Assembly: GCA_024220525.1 (NCBI GenBank)
Contig: JAMYWO010000047.1
Span: forward strand, 166,923 to 202,208
Direction of reading: 5' to 3'
DNA from: Cochliopodium minus
Taxonomy: Eukaryota > Discosea > Himatismenida > Cochliopodiidae
Length of the DNA: 35,286 nucleotides
The translations under genes and the position numbers were made by a program. Positions 20,031-31,710 of this stretch are shown here, piece after piece (within the stretch, counting starts at the first letter, position 1; every line of letters starts with the position of its first letter). The notes below the pieces were generated by a model, which saw nothing but the letters and a program-made list of their open reading frames with translations, had not been told where the DNA came from and ran no database searches.

Positions 20031-22452
20031 ATGTTAAAAGAATTCGAAAGTAATGCACAATTTGAGGGAACAGTCGCATGGAGTGATCATAAAGCCGCAA
20101 CCGATTTGAATAGAAGTGTTAATTCAATTATTAATAAATCAGCAACTATATTTCATGCAAAGCTCGATTATCATCCATCCGAGTTGATTAATGATTGCAA
20201 GGAATTGCATTATCTTTGCAATAATTTCATAAAGGATTCACCCTATGAAGATTCAATCCCCAAATACGAGTTTAAAAATTTTTTTAAATTCTTTTATTTT
20301 TAAAGTTATTTAATCTTTTTAATTTATCACAGGGGGTATATGAGAGACATGCTCGAGAATATCGATATACTCGAGAACACAATAAATAATTATCAACCAA
20401 ATCGAAAATGGACCAATTCTCAAATCCAATATATTGCCTCTTCCATGAAAGTAATTCTTGGATCACTTGTAAAAAGAAACGATAATTTTTCTTATTTAAT
20501 AATTTATATTTTTTTTTATAATACTGAATAATCCCCAAAATTTTATTTAGCAAGAGATGATGGATGTTGCCGAAATTGATCAAACCAAGCAAACATTGCA
20601 TCATATGAAATTTTGTGTTGAGTATCAAAATAAACTATGGAATGATACACCAAATCCACAATCATGCACTGTCCAAAATTTCCAAATTAGGAGCAATAAC
20701 TTTATAGATTTCCACGATTTTTGGCTTTTATTGGTGGAAAATAGATTGGAAGTGACCAAAGATCAACATCAAACCGAACAATTGAAAGAAATTTTGGAAT
20801 ATATCAAACCAAATATAGAGTTTATCAAAGATGTTTGTATAAGAATCCGCCAAAATCACAATAATATCTATCTCTTACATCAAAATGTAATTGTTTCTTT
20901 TTTAATTTTATACAAATTAATTTGACAAATTTTTTTTTTTTTGAAGAATCAACAACATTTTGTGGATTTAAGAGAAGGAACAAAAAGATTCATTCTTTTC
21001 ATCAAGGAAAATGATTTAAAGGCAAGATCGAACTATGATTATAAAGGAATAGAACCTGCAAAATTCCATTCCACTTTAGATGAATTGGTACATGCTATAG
21101 GTAGGGGAGAACAATCCTCAGTCCTGAATATGGCAAAAGATCTTACAGGACAAGTTAACGGGATTAATGATCAGATTCTTATGGAAGCCCAAAATGAATT
21201 AAAAGAACAAACAAAAGATTTGATTGCCACAGCAAAACAAAATTTGCAAGAATCAGAATCTCTCGAGGCAAAAAATAGATTGAATGAAATTGTCAATTCA
21301 ATGAAAAAACAAATTTCTGACATGGCCAATTTGCAAGAAGCTCAACTCAGACAAAGAGATCAATTAGTTCGTAATGCCACTGGTGTTGGAATGGCAATGC
21401 AAAACATGAACAAGATTCTCAGTATAACAACAGGAAACATTAAAGAAGATAAGAGTATTGATGATAACACTATTAATGATCTTGAAAATACAAGATTGGA
21501 GAATATCGGTAAAAAAGATAACAATGATCTCGATGATTTGGATAGAGAACTTGATGAACTCGATAACATGGGATCTTCCAACTTTAAACAACCTGTTAAA
21601 CAACCTCTCAAACAACCTGTTAAACAGCCTCTCAAACAACCATTTAAGCAACCCAACAAACAACCATTCAAACAACCCAACAAGCTACCCAACAAGCAAC
21701 CATTTAAACAACCCGTAAAACAAACACCTCCCCCAAGTGATGATCTCGATGATTTGGATAGAGAACTTGATGAGCTTGATAACATTGGTGGATCGAGCTT
21801 TAAACCCGTTAAACAACCTGTCAAACAACCTGTTAAGCAACCATTCAAGCAACCATCCAAACAACCATTCAAACAACCCAACAAGCAACCATTTAAACAA
21901 GTCGTCAAACAAACACCCCCACCAAAAGATGATTTCGATGATTTGGAATCTGAATTGAATGATCTTGATAACTTGGGTGGTTCTCAGTTCTCTTCCCAAC
22001 GTGGTTCTGAATTCTCATCCTCACGCACCCAGTCTTCCCAAAGAGATGAACTCGAAGATTTGGAATCCGAACTTAGTTCCCTCGAAAGTACTAGTTACAG
22101 ACAATCCAATACTTCAAGTTATAGACAATCCAACAATAACGAAATGGATGAATTAGATTTGCAATTGTCTCAATTGGATAAACCAAGAGTTAGCACCAAC
22201 AATAACAGCAGATCCACTTCATCCAACAATTCATCCAAGAAAAATGAATGGAGTATTGGTTTAGATCTCAAATCTAATGATGATATGTTCTCTGAATTGG
22301 ATGATCTTGATAAAGAAATTGGAGATTACAGTTTTGATCTCGATATGCAAAGTCCTCCTCCTCAAAACAAAAAATCATCAAATGATACTTCACAATTTGA
22401 TAGCTTTGACCAAGATGATGAGTTGGATGATCTTTTGAAAGAATTGAATTAA
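20031..22452 (+). CDS. Helical protein with KQP repeats and seven LD-like motifs
   Basis: Four exons: 20031..20269, 20333..20468, 20551..20886, 20947..22452 (TAA), 738 residues, junctions in phase. Residues 1 to about 420 are almost entirely amphipathic helix (for example HPSELINDCKELHYLCNNF, LVRNATGVGMAMQNMNKIL), resembling vinculin/talin-type helical bundles; I cannot assign a family firmly. The C-terminal 310 residues alternate KQP-x-x runs (nt about 21585-21720 and 21805-21915) with short acidic LD-like motifs: LDDLDREL (21529 and 21745), FDDLESEL (21934), LEDLESEL (22051), MDELDLQL (22144), LDDLDKEI (22297) and LDDLLKEL (22423), which ends the protein. The last fits the paxillin LD consensus LDxLLxxL exactly. 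A scaffold role in adhesion or the cytoskeleton is an inference. Confidence 0.75.
21585..21925 (+). repeat. Coding repeat: KQPx units around an LD-like motif
   Basis: Two arrays of a 12-15 bp unit encoding K-Q-P-V/L/F/N (about 21588-21720 and 21805-21915) flank a copy of the LDDLDRELDELDN segment and the TPPP linker. The blocks TPPPSDDLDDLDREL and TPPPKDDFDDLESEL show that a longer module of roughly 195 bp was duplicated and then diverged. The antisense frames of this array are open only because of the repeat. Confidence 0.8.
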
Positions 22453-22550
22453 AGGGAAAGTTTCATTTAATTAAAATTTTTGGATATTATTTGAATATAT
22501 ATATTGTTTTTTGAAACATCCCCTTTCCAAATTATCAAAAAAAAAAAAAA

Positions 22551-23993
22551 ATGAAAAGAGTAGAAACAGTTGAATTGGACAAAGTAAAAATGTATTATTA
22601 TGTTTTGAACATTTATAATGATTTTTAATACAAAGGTATGCATATCTGTGAAAGATGAATGGTTGGTATGGAATCATGTGGAAAAAGGAATTAAAGAAAG
22701 AATGCCATTAAAATCAATCGAATGGAACAATCCAATTATTTCTATGGTCAATATTATCAACTCTATCAATCCAATCTTTATCCCCCAAGATCATGCCTTT
22801 TTGAATTATCCAAATTTTCCCATCAATTGGTTTAAAAAACCATATCTCTTCATTTATTTCGTTCATTGTGATGATACAGGTACCTATAAAAAAGAGGTAA
22901 GAGATAAAATCAAGGAATGGGTCAAGGATAATCAAGTAAAAGAGAATCAATGGCTCATAGTCTATGTCACTACCAATAAAAAAAAGAACAATTTCAGCTT
23001 GTTGAATTCAATTTATGATAAGATAAAAAGTGAATTTAATTTGGTTAAGACAAACAATTTTGATAGGTAAAACAAATTATTTCCAAAACAATGTTTAATA
23101 TTTGTTGATTATATGAAATAATGAGAAATATTTTGATATTCTATTGCTCATTCAATATTTTCAAATTTGCAATAGAGTATGTCAAATAACAATACAACAA
23201 GAAACAGAGACAAATGAAGAATGGGAAATATTTATAAATATAATGAAAAAATCGATCTCTCAATGTCTATCAAAACAAACAGCAGATTATTATGAAAAAA
23301 TAAAAGAATATGAAAAGCAAGTGACCAATCCTGGGTTCAATTTTTGCCATTTTTTTCTATTGAAAGAGGGATTGGCCTTCACATTGCAAAGAGCAGGGTT
23401 GATATTGGATTCATTGTTGAGATATCAAGAATTGGAGACGTTATTGGAATCTCTCCACGAAAAAAAATCAATCAAATTGTTCGAATCTTTTCTTGAAGAG
23501 AATATCTTATCTGTGAAGAACAAAGATTCTTTTTCTGTTGTGATTTATCCCTCCCTCTCAAATCTCTTGAAGAAAAAGCCAAATCTAAGAGAGGAAATGT
23601 ACAAGAACACCATCTCTGAATTCTCAATGAAATGCTATCTCTTTTCGAGACAATCAGACCTCATCTTCTCTTTAAAGCAACCCAACAAGGTAGCAGTGAT
23701 GTCCATTGCTTTCATCAGACAGATGTACAAGGAATTGAAAAGAGTAAAAAGCTCCTCTGAGATGTTTTTCTGCGAAAGATGGGCATACCAAGCTTACATT
23801 GATATCATCAACGATTGTGATTTTTACTACAACAATCTCTTGCAGGACAATCAACCAGGTGAGCAGAATTTTGATATTTATATCAAGGGTATGTCCGATC
23901 TTTTGGGTGATTCCTTTTCTCCTACTCATCATCACCTCTTAATTGCTCATCTCCATTACCTTTCCAGAAAAATGGTAATTAATTTCTTTCATT

Positions 23994-24024
<31 letters not shown>

Positions 24025-27000
24025 TTCATTTATTTATTTATATCCATTATTTTTATTTATTTATTTATTATTTTTTACTATGTTTCATTTATTTTATCTA
24101 TATTTATATTTATTTTATTTTTATTTATTTTATTTGTATTTATTTTTAACTCTTTTTTTTTTGGTCATATTTGTAATAAGATATATATTTGTTATTATGA
24201 TTCACATACAAATCTAAAGTTTATTTTTGTTAAAGCTTGACAAAATAGGAGTTGCTATGGGATATCTTCCAAGTTTTGATAAACAAATTCTTCTTCCACC
24301 TTATGAAAACAAAAAAGAAGAGATGAAAGAAATAGACTTGAAAGAGAAAAATAAAGAAGTAAACAACACAAACACAAACACAATTATAAACTCTAACAAA
24401 TTGGAAAGAACATCCAGCACGATGAGAAGAATGACAAACAGCTCAGAAATGTCAAAACCTCATTCAACAGATTCTCAAACACTAGAGTTAGTAGAGCTGA
24501 CAACTAACGATCCATTGGCGTACGGAGAACTAACACAAAAACAGTTTGATCAGCTTTACATCGAAGCAACTACCAACGCTGCCATCCGATTCAAGTTTGC
24601 AGAAAACATGAGAAACAACGAGAAAATGACGGTGGACATTGCTCTCATTGATTATTTTAGAAAAGATTACAAACAAACTTCTTCTTCTATCGATGTCCTC
24701 TGCAGGAAATATCTTTCTACTGGTTGGAAACAAGTGGGTTATTCTCTTTTGTACAAGTTGGCACATTCCCAGTATGTGATAGAAGATTGGCCTAATTACC
24801 TCATCAGTTGTTTGTTGTTTGTCTCCAAAGAAAGTTTTGGATACACTCAGCACCAATCTTATTTTCTCGAACAGTTCCTAAATGTTTCTCAAAATAAATT
24901 GCAACAACCTTTGGTTCTTCCTAAACTCATTGAAATCATCACTCCTTCTCAGTTTTACTGTTTTAATTACACTGCTGACCCCAATTTTTGTGGGTTGATT
25001 CCCAAATTAAAGTTTCTTGCACCTCCTCCCATCGAGTCTGCCCTCGAGAAAAAAAAGAAAAAGAAACTCCCTCCTCCCTCCAAAAACGAAGAAGAAGAAA
25101 AACTCCAAAAAATGAAAGAAAATGCCCAAAGAAATCAAAACGGGAGGTTGTTGTTGGAGATAGGTGACAAATTGGTTGTAAGATACAAACTCAAGGGCCA
25201 TTTGTTGGAAGAGATCAAGTTTGAAAAAGTGATCATAAAGTGGAGCAAACAGTTTTTGAGACAAGAACCCGTCTCCCCCAATAAAAAAGGAAGCACCCTT
25301 TCTTTAAACACCACTTCTCTTTTAAGAGACCAAGATCTTTCTTCCAATTCTTCTTCCAATTCTTCTACTGCCTCTATTTCTACCAACACGCCCGTTTCTC
25401 ATCTCCCTCATCTTTCTCATCTCTCTGTTGTGGATAACACTTCTCATTCTGTCACTTCTCCTCGTGGAAAAGAAGAATTTAAAAGGACTCATCAACCCAA
25501 AAAGTCTTTAATCTCTTTTCTCGGCCGTCAAGATAAAGACAAAGATTCTCAAAGTGTTGATCACACCAACGATTCCAACAACTCTGTCAACACAGAAAAA
25601 AATGAAAAGAGCAAATTCAGAACGCATGAAAGAAAAAAAACGGGAACTTCTTCCATCAAATACGACAAAATTGAAAAAGATGAAACCTCTTCCCTTGTCT
25701 CTGACATTCAATTGGGAGTCTACAAAGATGAAATGCAAACAGATGAGAGTGAAACATTCGAGATGGTTGTGGAGGACTTTGTTTTGAAATCAAATGAAGA
25801 AAGCGAAATTGAATTTTCCAAAATAGTGGATGTAAGTGGAGACTTTATTTGTAACAGCATCTCTTTTAACATCGGAAACCTTTCTCTCACTCAATCTCTC
25901 ATGAATTACAACTACAACTCCATAGGGAGCCAAAACAACTTGAACAGAAAATTGATAAGAATAATCCCCACCATTCCTACCGCTTCTCTTTCCATCCAAT
26001 CTTTTCCTATTTATCTCAATCCTTTTGTCGATCATCCTTCCCAATCTTCCCTTTATGCTCCTTCTTATTTCAAATCTAACAATCCTGCTCAATCCATCCG
26101 TTTTTCCATCCATACCAACCAGGATGATCATATTGTCGGGGCTCAATCTTACGTGGTCTTCTTTTTCAAACACGAATGGATAAATCTCGTCAATCAATCT
26201 GATCTCCCTCTTTATTTGTACTCCCCTAAAAAATCTACAGAAAAAGGAGGAGAGGAAGAAGGTGATTTGGTAGCAACATTAACAGGAGCTCAAATAAGAG
26301 AAAACAAACTACTTTTGCCAGATACAACCACTTTTTACAGAAATCACAAACTGGTGGTTTATTTACCCATCTCTTTTTCTGATCCAGAACAAGTCAATCA
26401 TCAATTAAAAATAAACAACAAGCCTCTCCCTATTGATTTTTCAGTATCCTTCAGATATCTCAAATTAAATTCAAGATTCAACGTGGATAGTAATTTCAGC
26501 ATAACTCTCACCCATCCTTTTTCTGTGAATGTTGAACCCATTTCCCAAAACAAAGAAAATTCATTGTTTTTGCAAGTATCTGTTCAATCTCTCTCTTCTC
26601 TTCCTATCCTCTTTCTTTCTCACAGCATCACTTTACCTAACACTTCTATTTCTTTGCTTCAAGACTACAATTCCTCCTTTTTGAACAATTCTCTTCTGTC
26701 TCCCAACGAAAAGATCTCTCTTTCTTTCCTCGTTTCTTCCCAGATGAATCTCCAACAATACGATTATGATCTCTACTTTCAATTATTTTTGAATTATCAA
26801 TTCATAGATCCTACCCAATCCTCTCTTTATCACATTCATTCCCTGTAAACAAATTTTCTTTTTTTCAATTTTTTTTTTACATTTTTTATATTTTTAGAAA
26901 AGAAGAAAACATTCTCAAAGAAGATAACTCTACCAAACTTTTTGAAGAAGATTTGAACATAGAAGAAAAGCTGAACTATTGGATGCTCACACAAGAACAC

Positions 27001-28025
27001 TCTCAAAATAACAATCACATCTCCCTTTCGTCCTCCACAGATCTGAGCCAAATAGGAAACAGTAACACCCTTTTGGGTGGAAGTGGGAACAACAACTTGA
27101 TTTCTCCTCCTCCTTTGAGAAATCCTCAATTTTCAAGTTCCAATCCTTCCAGCCGCTCTCCCACTCTTACTCGTTCCCTAACTTCCCGTCCTCAACAAAA
27201 CCATTTTTCTCCTCCTCTTACTCGTTCTCAACAACAACAACATCACCCTTCTCTCCATAACCAACAACTCCACAACAATTCCATTTTCTCTTCTTCTCCC
27301 TCCCTCCAATCTCTTTTACATTCTTCTGACAAACATAAACAACTCACTAACAGTAACAACAATAACAATAACAATGATAAAAATTCTCACCAAAACGAAA
27401 ATAAAGAAGAGAAGTGCACGCTTTTTGTAAAAACTTTTCAAAATTTTGTAGATATTGAAAAAATAAAAGTTTCTTTCGACAATGAAAAAGAAAAAACTCT
27501 CATTCAAACAACTTGGGACAACAAGTTTTCTTATAAAGGATTGATTCCTCTTCCTATTGGAGGAAAGGTAAAAAAAAAAAAAACATTTTGTATTTAAATT
27601 GAACCTTTACATATTTATCAAACCTTTTCTAGAAAAAAAAATTTGATGTGATTTTGGATTTTAACAAGCAAATGAACTTGGGAGAATTGAACGAGTTGGA
27701 GGTTGTTGTGAAACTTCTCCCTCAAAACAGTTCTAGCAAAGAAACATTCATTGAATACTACGAAGATATTTCTTCCACTGTAAACTTGCAAGTAGATACA
27801 AACAGTTGGTTGGTTGTTGGGTACCAAGATTCTACTTTTGTATTATCAGTTTCTCAGCCAAAAAAGATAAAGTATAAATTGCTTCCCTTATTTTGTGGTC
27901 AACTCTCTTTGCCCACCTTTAAAGTTGTTGAGAATAATGATTCTTACATTTTCTCTTCTTCTATTTTTCCAAAGGTCACCGTAATCCCCAAGGCAACTTT
28001 CATTACTTCAACTGTAATTCATTAA
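22551..28025 (+). CDS. trappc10: TRAPPC10/Trs130-like TRAPPII subunit
   Basis: Six exons: 22551..22583, 22636..23066, 23176..23974, 24236..26844, 26898..27567, 27633..28025 (TAA), 1644 residues; human TRAPPC10 is 1259, the excess being low-complexity inserts. The start MKRVETVELDK in a short first exon joins in phase to VCISVKDEWLVWN; an ATG inside intron 1 (22618) is the alternative. N-terminal family features: PYLFIYFVHCDDTGTYKKEV, WLIVYVTTNKKK, NPGFNFCHFFLLKEGLAFT, and MKCYLFSRQSDLIF. Residues about 445-490 and 775-880 are Ser/Asn/Glu-rich. The C-terminal region ends with a beta-rich part containing SWLVVGYQDSTFVLS and KYKLLPLFCGQLSLP, as in TRAPPC10. TRAPPII activates Rab11/Ypt31 at the late Golgi and in cytokinesis. 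Intron 3 is full of ATTT repeats. Confidence 0.92.
23990..24165. repeat. ATTT/TTTA tandem repeat in TRAPPC10 intron 3
   Basis: A run of TTTA units with interruptions inside the intron 23975..24235. It stays open in the exon 3 frame for about 80 codons and so looks like coding, but it reads as Phe/Ile/Leu/Tyr only and is removed by GT..AG splicing that rejoins SRKM to LDKIGVAMG. Confidence 0.85.
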
Positions 28026-28261
28026 TAAAATGAATAAATTTTTTTTTTTGATAATCTCTTATCTTGTTAATCCTTAAAAATTCATTTGCCTTTCAAATTT
28101 AGCCATTATTTGATGTAAATTTCATATATAGTATGAAATTTTAAATCTGATGAAACATTTTTTTTCATTCTTCTTGTACATATTTTTTAAGAGCGACTTT
28201 GATATATTTTTTTTTCCCTTTCAAAATATTATAAAAAAATAAAAAAAAAAGAGGTTTATTC
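28026..28261. promoter_or_regulatory. Intergenic region upstream of GAPDH
   Basis: 236 bp between the TRAPPC10 stop and the GAPDH ATG, same direction. It holds T runs (28040, 28208) and an A run just before the ATG. It presumably contains the GAPDH promoter; no specific box could be assigned. Confidence 0.4.
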
Positions 28262-29506
<1,245 letters not shown>

Positions 29507-29566
29507 ATTTTATTAAACTTAGGATTTAAGCAAAAAACTAAGAATTTTATCCCAAATTTAATATAT

Positions 29567-31397
29567 TTAATGATTGACAAAATTGGTTTGGTTGGAAGTC
29601 ATATAAAAAACTATTTTCCCTCCATTTGCAATTTGAGAATGGTCAAAGGTTGGGATTTTCCAAAGAACATCATTGATGTAGACTTTTTCAACAAAAAAAT
29701 TTTGTTTCGAAAGGTTCACAGCTGAAATTTGAATGTTGCCTTCTTTTCTGTTAATAGTCATCTCTGGGAATAATGGATTTCCAAGAACATACCTTTTAAA
29801 TTCAATAAAAAAAAAGAATTAAATTTATTTAAATATTCTTTTTTTTTTACGTGGTGGTTGCGGCCAGTGGGTAAAATCCGAGAGCAGACCAAACATACCA
29901 AGCGCTCATTGTACCATAGTCATCATTACCTGGTAATCCATTGGGTGTTATCAAGTATTTGGTCTCTCTAAGCATGTTCACTGTTTCATTTGTTAAAATT
30001 TTTATTAAATATTTATTTTTAATTTACCATATTTTTGTGTCAAGTCAGGTCTCCCCGCCAATCCGAATAACCAAGGAGCAAACAAGTCTTCTTCGTTACC
30101 CGCCCAATAAAATGGGTTTGGAAGAATCTAAAATAATTAATTAAAATGATTTTTAAAGTTTTGATTTACATTCACTGTATCTAAATTGGATAATTCCAAA
30201 AACAAAGTTAATTCATTGATTAATTCTTCTTGGGAACCGAACAATTTTATCAAATCATCAAGATGCCAATATCCTTTAAATTTTTTTGAATTTTTGATTT
30301 TTTTAGATTTTTTTTTTTTTGGTTACCATGGTATCTATAGTGGTTAGCATCTCCTTCCACATATCTGCTATCAAAAACATCAGTCTTAAGGAGAGGACAA
30401 TCTTTTTAAATTAAATTAATTCTAATAAAATGAAATTTTTTTTTATTTTTTACCAAAAGTTCCATTTCTTCTTCTTGGACAGAAGTATTTTTCAACAGGG
30501 GACCACTAATAAAAAATTTCAATAAACTTTTTTAAATTTTATAATTTAATTTTATTATAATTTAATTAAATAATTTTATAATTTAATTAAATAATTTTAA
30601 ATTAAATATTTATTTTTAAACTAATTTTTTAATTTATAATTTTACAGTGTTGATAAAGTTTTTGGAACGGTTATAAAACAATTGTTGATCACCAGAATAA
30701 TTCAACGCTGCGGCCATTTGTGACACTGCAAAATCGTCATAGGAGTACGCCAATGTCAAACAAGCAGCTATAAAAAATAATCAAATTAATTTTAAAATGA
30801 AAAATATAAAAGAAATAAATGACAAAAATTAAATCAAAAAATGAAATTAAATTAAAAAAAAAAATTGTTAATGATTTTCTAAGAAATAAAAAAAAAATTA
30901 TAAATAAAATTTTTGAAATTCTTTTTTTACCAATGTCTGTTTCTTCATACACAACATATCCTTTGGTTATCCAGTCACTAAGATCCTCTTTTTTTTTAAT
31001 TTGATTGTTCAAAATATCAAATTAAAAAAAAAAGAAAAAAAAAATTCGAAAAAATAATAAATAATTTAAAATAATTGAATAATGTGGTTTTTACGTCTTG
31101 AACAATGATTTTGGACTTTTGTAGAACTTTGGTACATTCCTTTAAAACAATTAATTATTATTTTAGTATTTTTTTTCTTTATTTATTATTTTTTTTTATT
31201 TATATTTTTATTATTTTATTTTATTTTATTTTATTTTTATTATTTTTATTTTATTATTTTTTTACCTTGGTACGCTCTTTGTGCGTCGAAACCCCTCACA
31301 CCTTTGATATAGGAGTCCGCGATGATGATGTTGGCGTGTTGGCCTATCATGCAGCAAGTATATCCATTAGCCAATGGCCATCTCGGTATCGATCCTC
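29567..31397 (-). CDS. GH92-family alpha-mannosidase, catalytic 3' half
   Basis: Ten exons: 31397..31266, 31139..31095, 30987..30931, 30767..30646, 30505..30454, 30401..30327, 30273..30170, 30127..30028, 29980..29851, 29792..29567 (TAA); about 347 residues, in phase throughout. It enters from an intron that ends in the N at 31558. Family blocks: SIPRWPLANGYTCCMIGQHA, LTLAYSYDDFAVSQMA, NTWSPVEKYFCPRR, YVEGDANHYRYH, NPFYWAGNEEDLFAPWLF and GLPGNDDYGTMSAWYVWSAL. The Glu of the EGD motif and the Asp pair in GNDDYG correspond to the proposed catalytic acid and base of GH92. The C-terminal beta-sandwich follows. Together with the 5' half at 5863..8123, and about 100 missing residues, it would make a normal GH92 enzyme of about 750 residues, so both are probably one gene. 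Confidence 0.9.
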
Positions 31398-31479
31398 CTA
31401 AATAAAAAAAACAAATAAAATAAAAAAATAAATAAATAAAATCAATAACATTAACAAGAAAAATTAATGAAGATTAAAA

Positions 31480-31557
31480 AGAATAAAATAAAAAATAAAA
31501 AATAAAAAATAAAAAATAAAAAATAAAAAATAAAAAATAAAAAATAAAAAATAAAAA
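31480..31557. repeat. AAAAAAT 7-bp tandem repeat at the block edge
   Basis: About nine copies of a 7-bp AAAAAAT unit inside the broken GH92 intron, ending at the N at 31558. Read on the minus strand it gives FLFFIFY heptads, not protein. Such an array is a natural place for short-read assembly to stop. Confidence 0.9.
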
Positions 31558-31560
31558 NCG

Positions 31561-31638
31561 GAGTGTTTTGACAAACTTGATCATGGTGAGAAGTTCGACT
31601 TGGAAACAAAGAAAACTTTGAACAAACTCTTCACTTAG
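31561..31638 (+). CDS. Orphan terminal exon of an unknown plus-strand gene
   Basis: Directly after the N an open frame of 25 residues (ECFDKLDHGEKFDLETKKTL, then NKLFT) ends at TAG 31636-31638. Codon use and amphipathic Glu/Lys/Leu content look coding, while the minus-strand frame over the same bases matches neither GH92 nor UTP15. If real it is the last exon of a gene converging on UTP15 (72 bp away), whose other exons are not on the left side of this N. Short length keeps confidence low. Confidence 0.35.
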   Translation, partial: ECFDKLDHGEKFDLETKKTLNKLFT

Positions 31639-31710
31639 AAAGAAATAAGACATGCAATCATAGTTCAATTAATTAATAAACATATTTTTAATGTTTTTGA
31701 AAAGAATAAA

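Noticed and set aside
21360-21908. Long minus-strand ORF of NGCLLGCLNGCL-type repeats
   Set aside because: It is the antisense of the KQP coding repeat; it stays open because the repeat lacks stops in that frame.
23975-24217. Hydrophobic 80-codon extension of TRAPPC10 exon 3 that looks like membrane helices
   Set aside because: It is translated TTTA repeat; splicing to 24236 restores the conserved protein.
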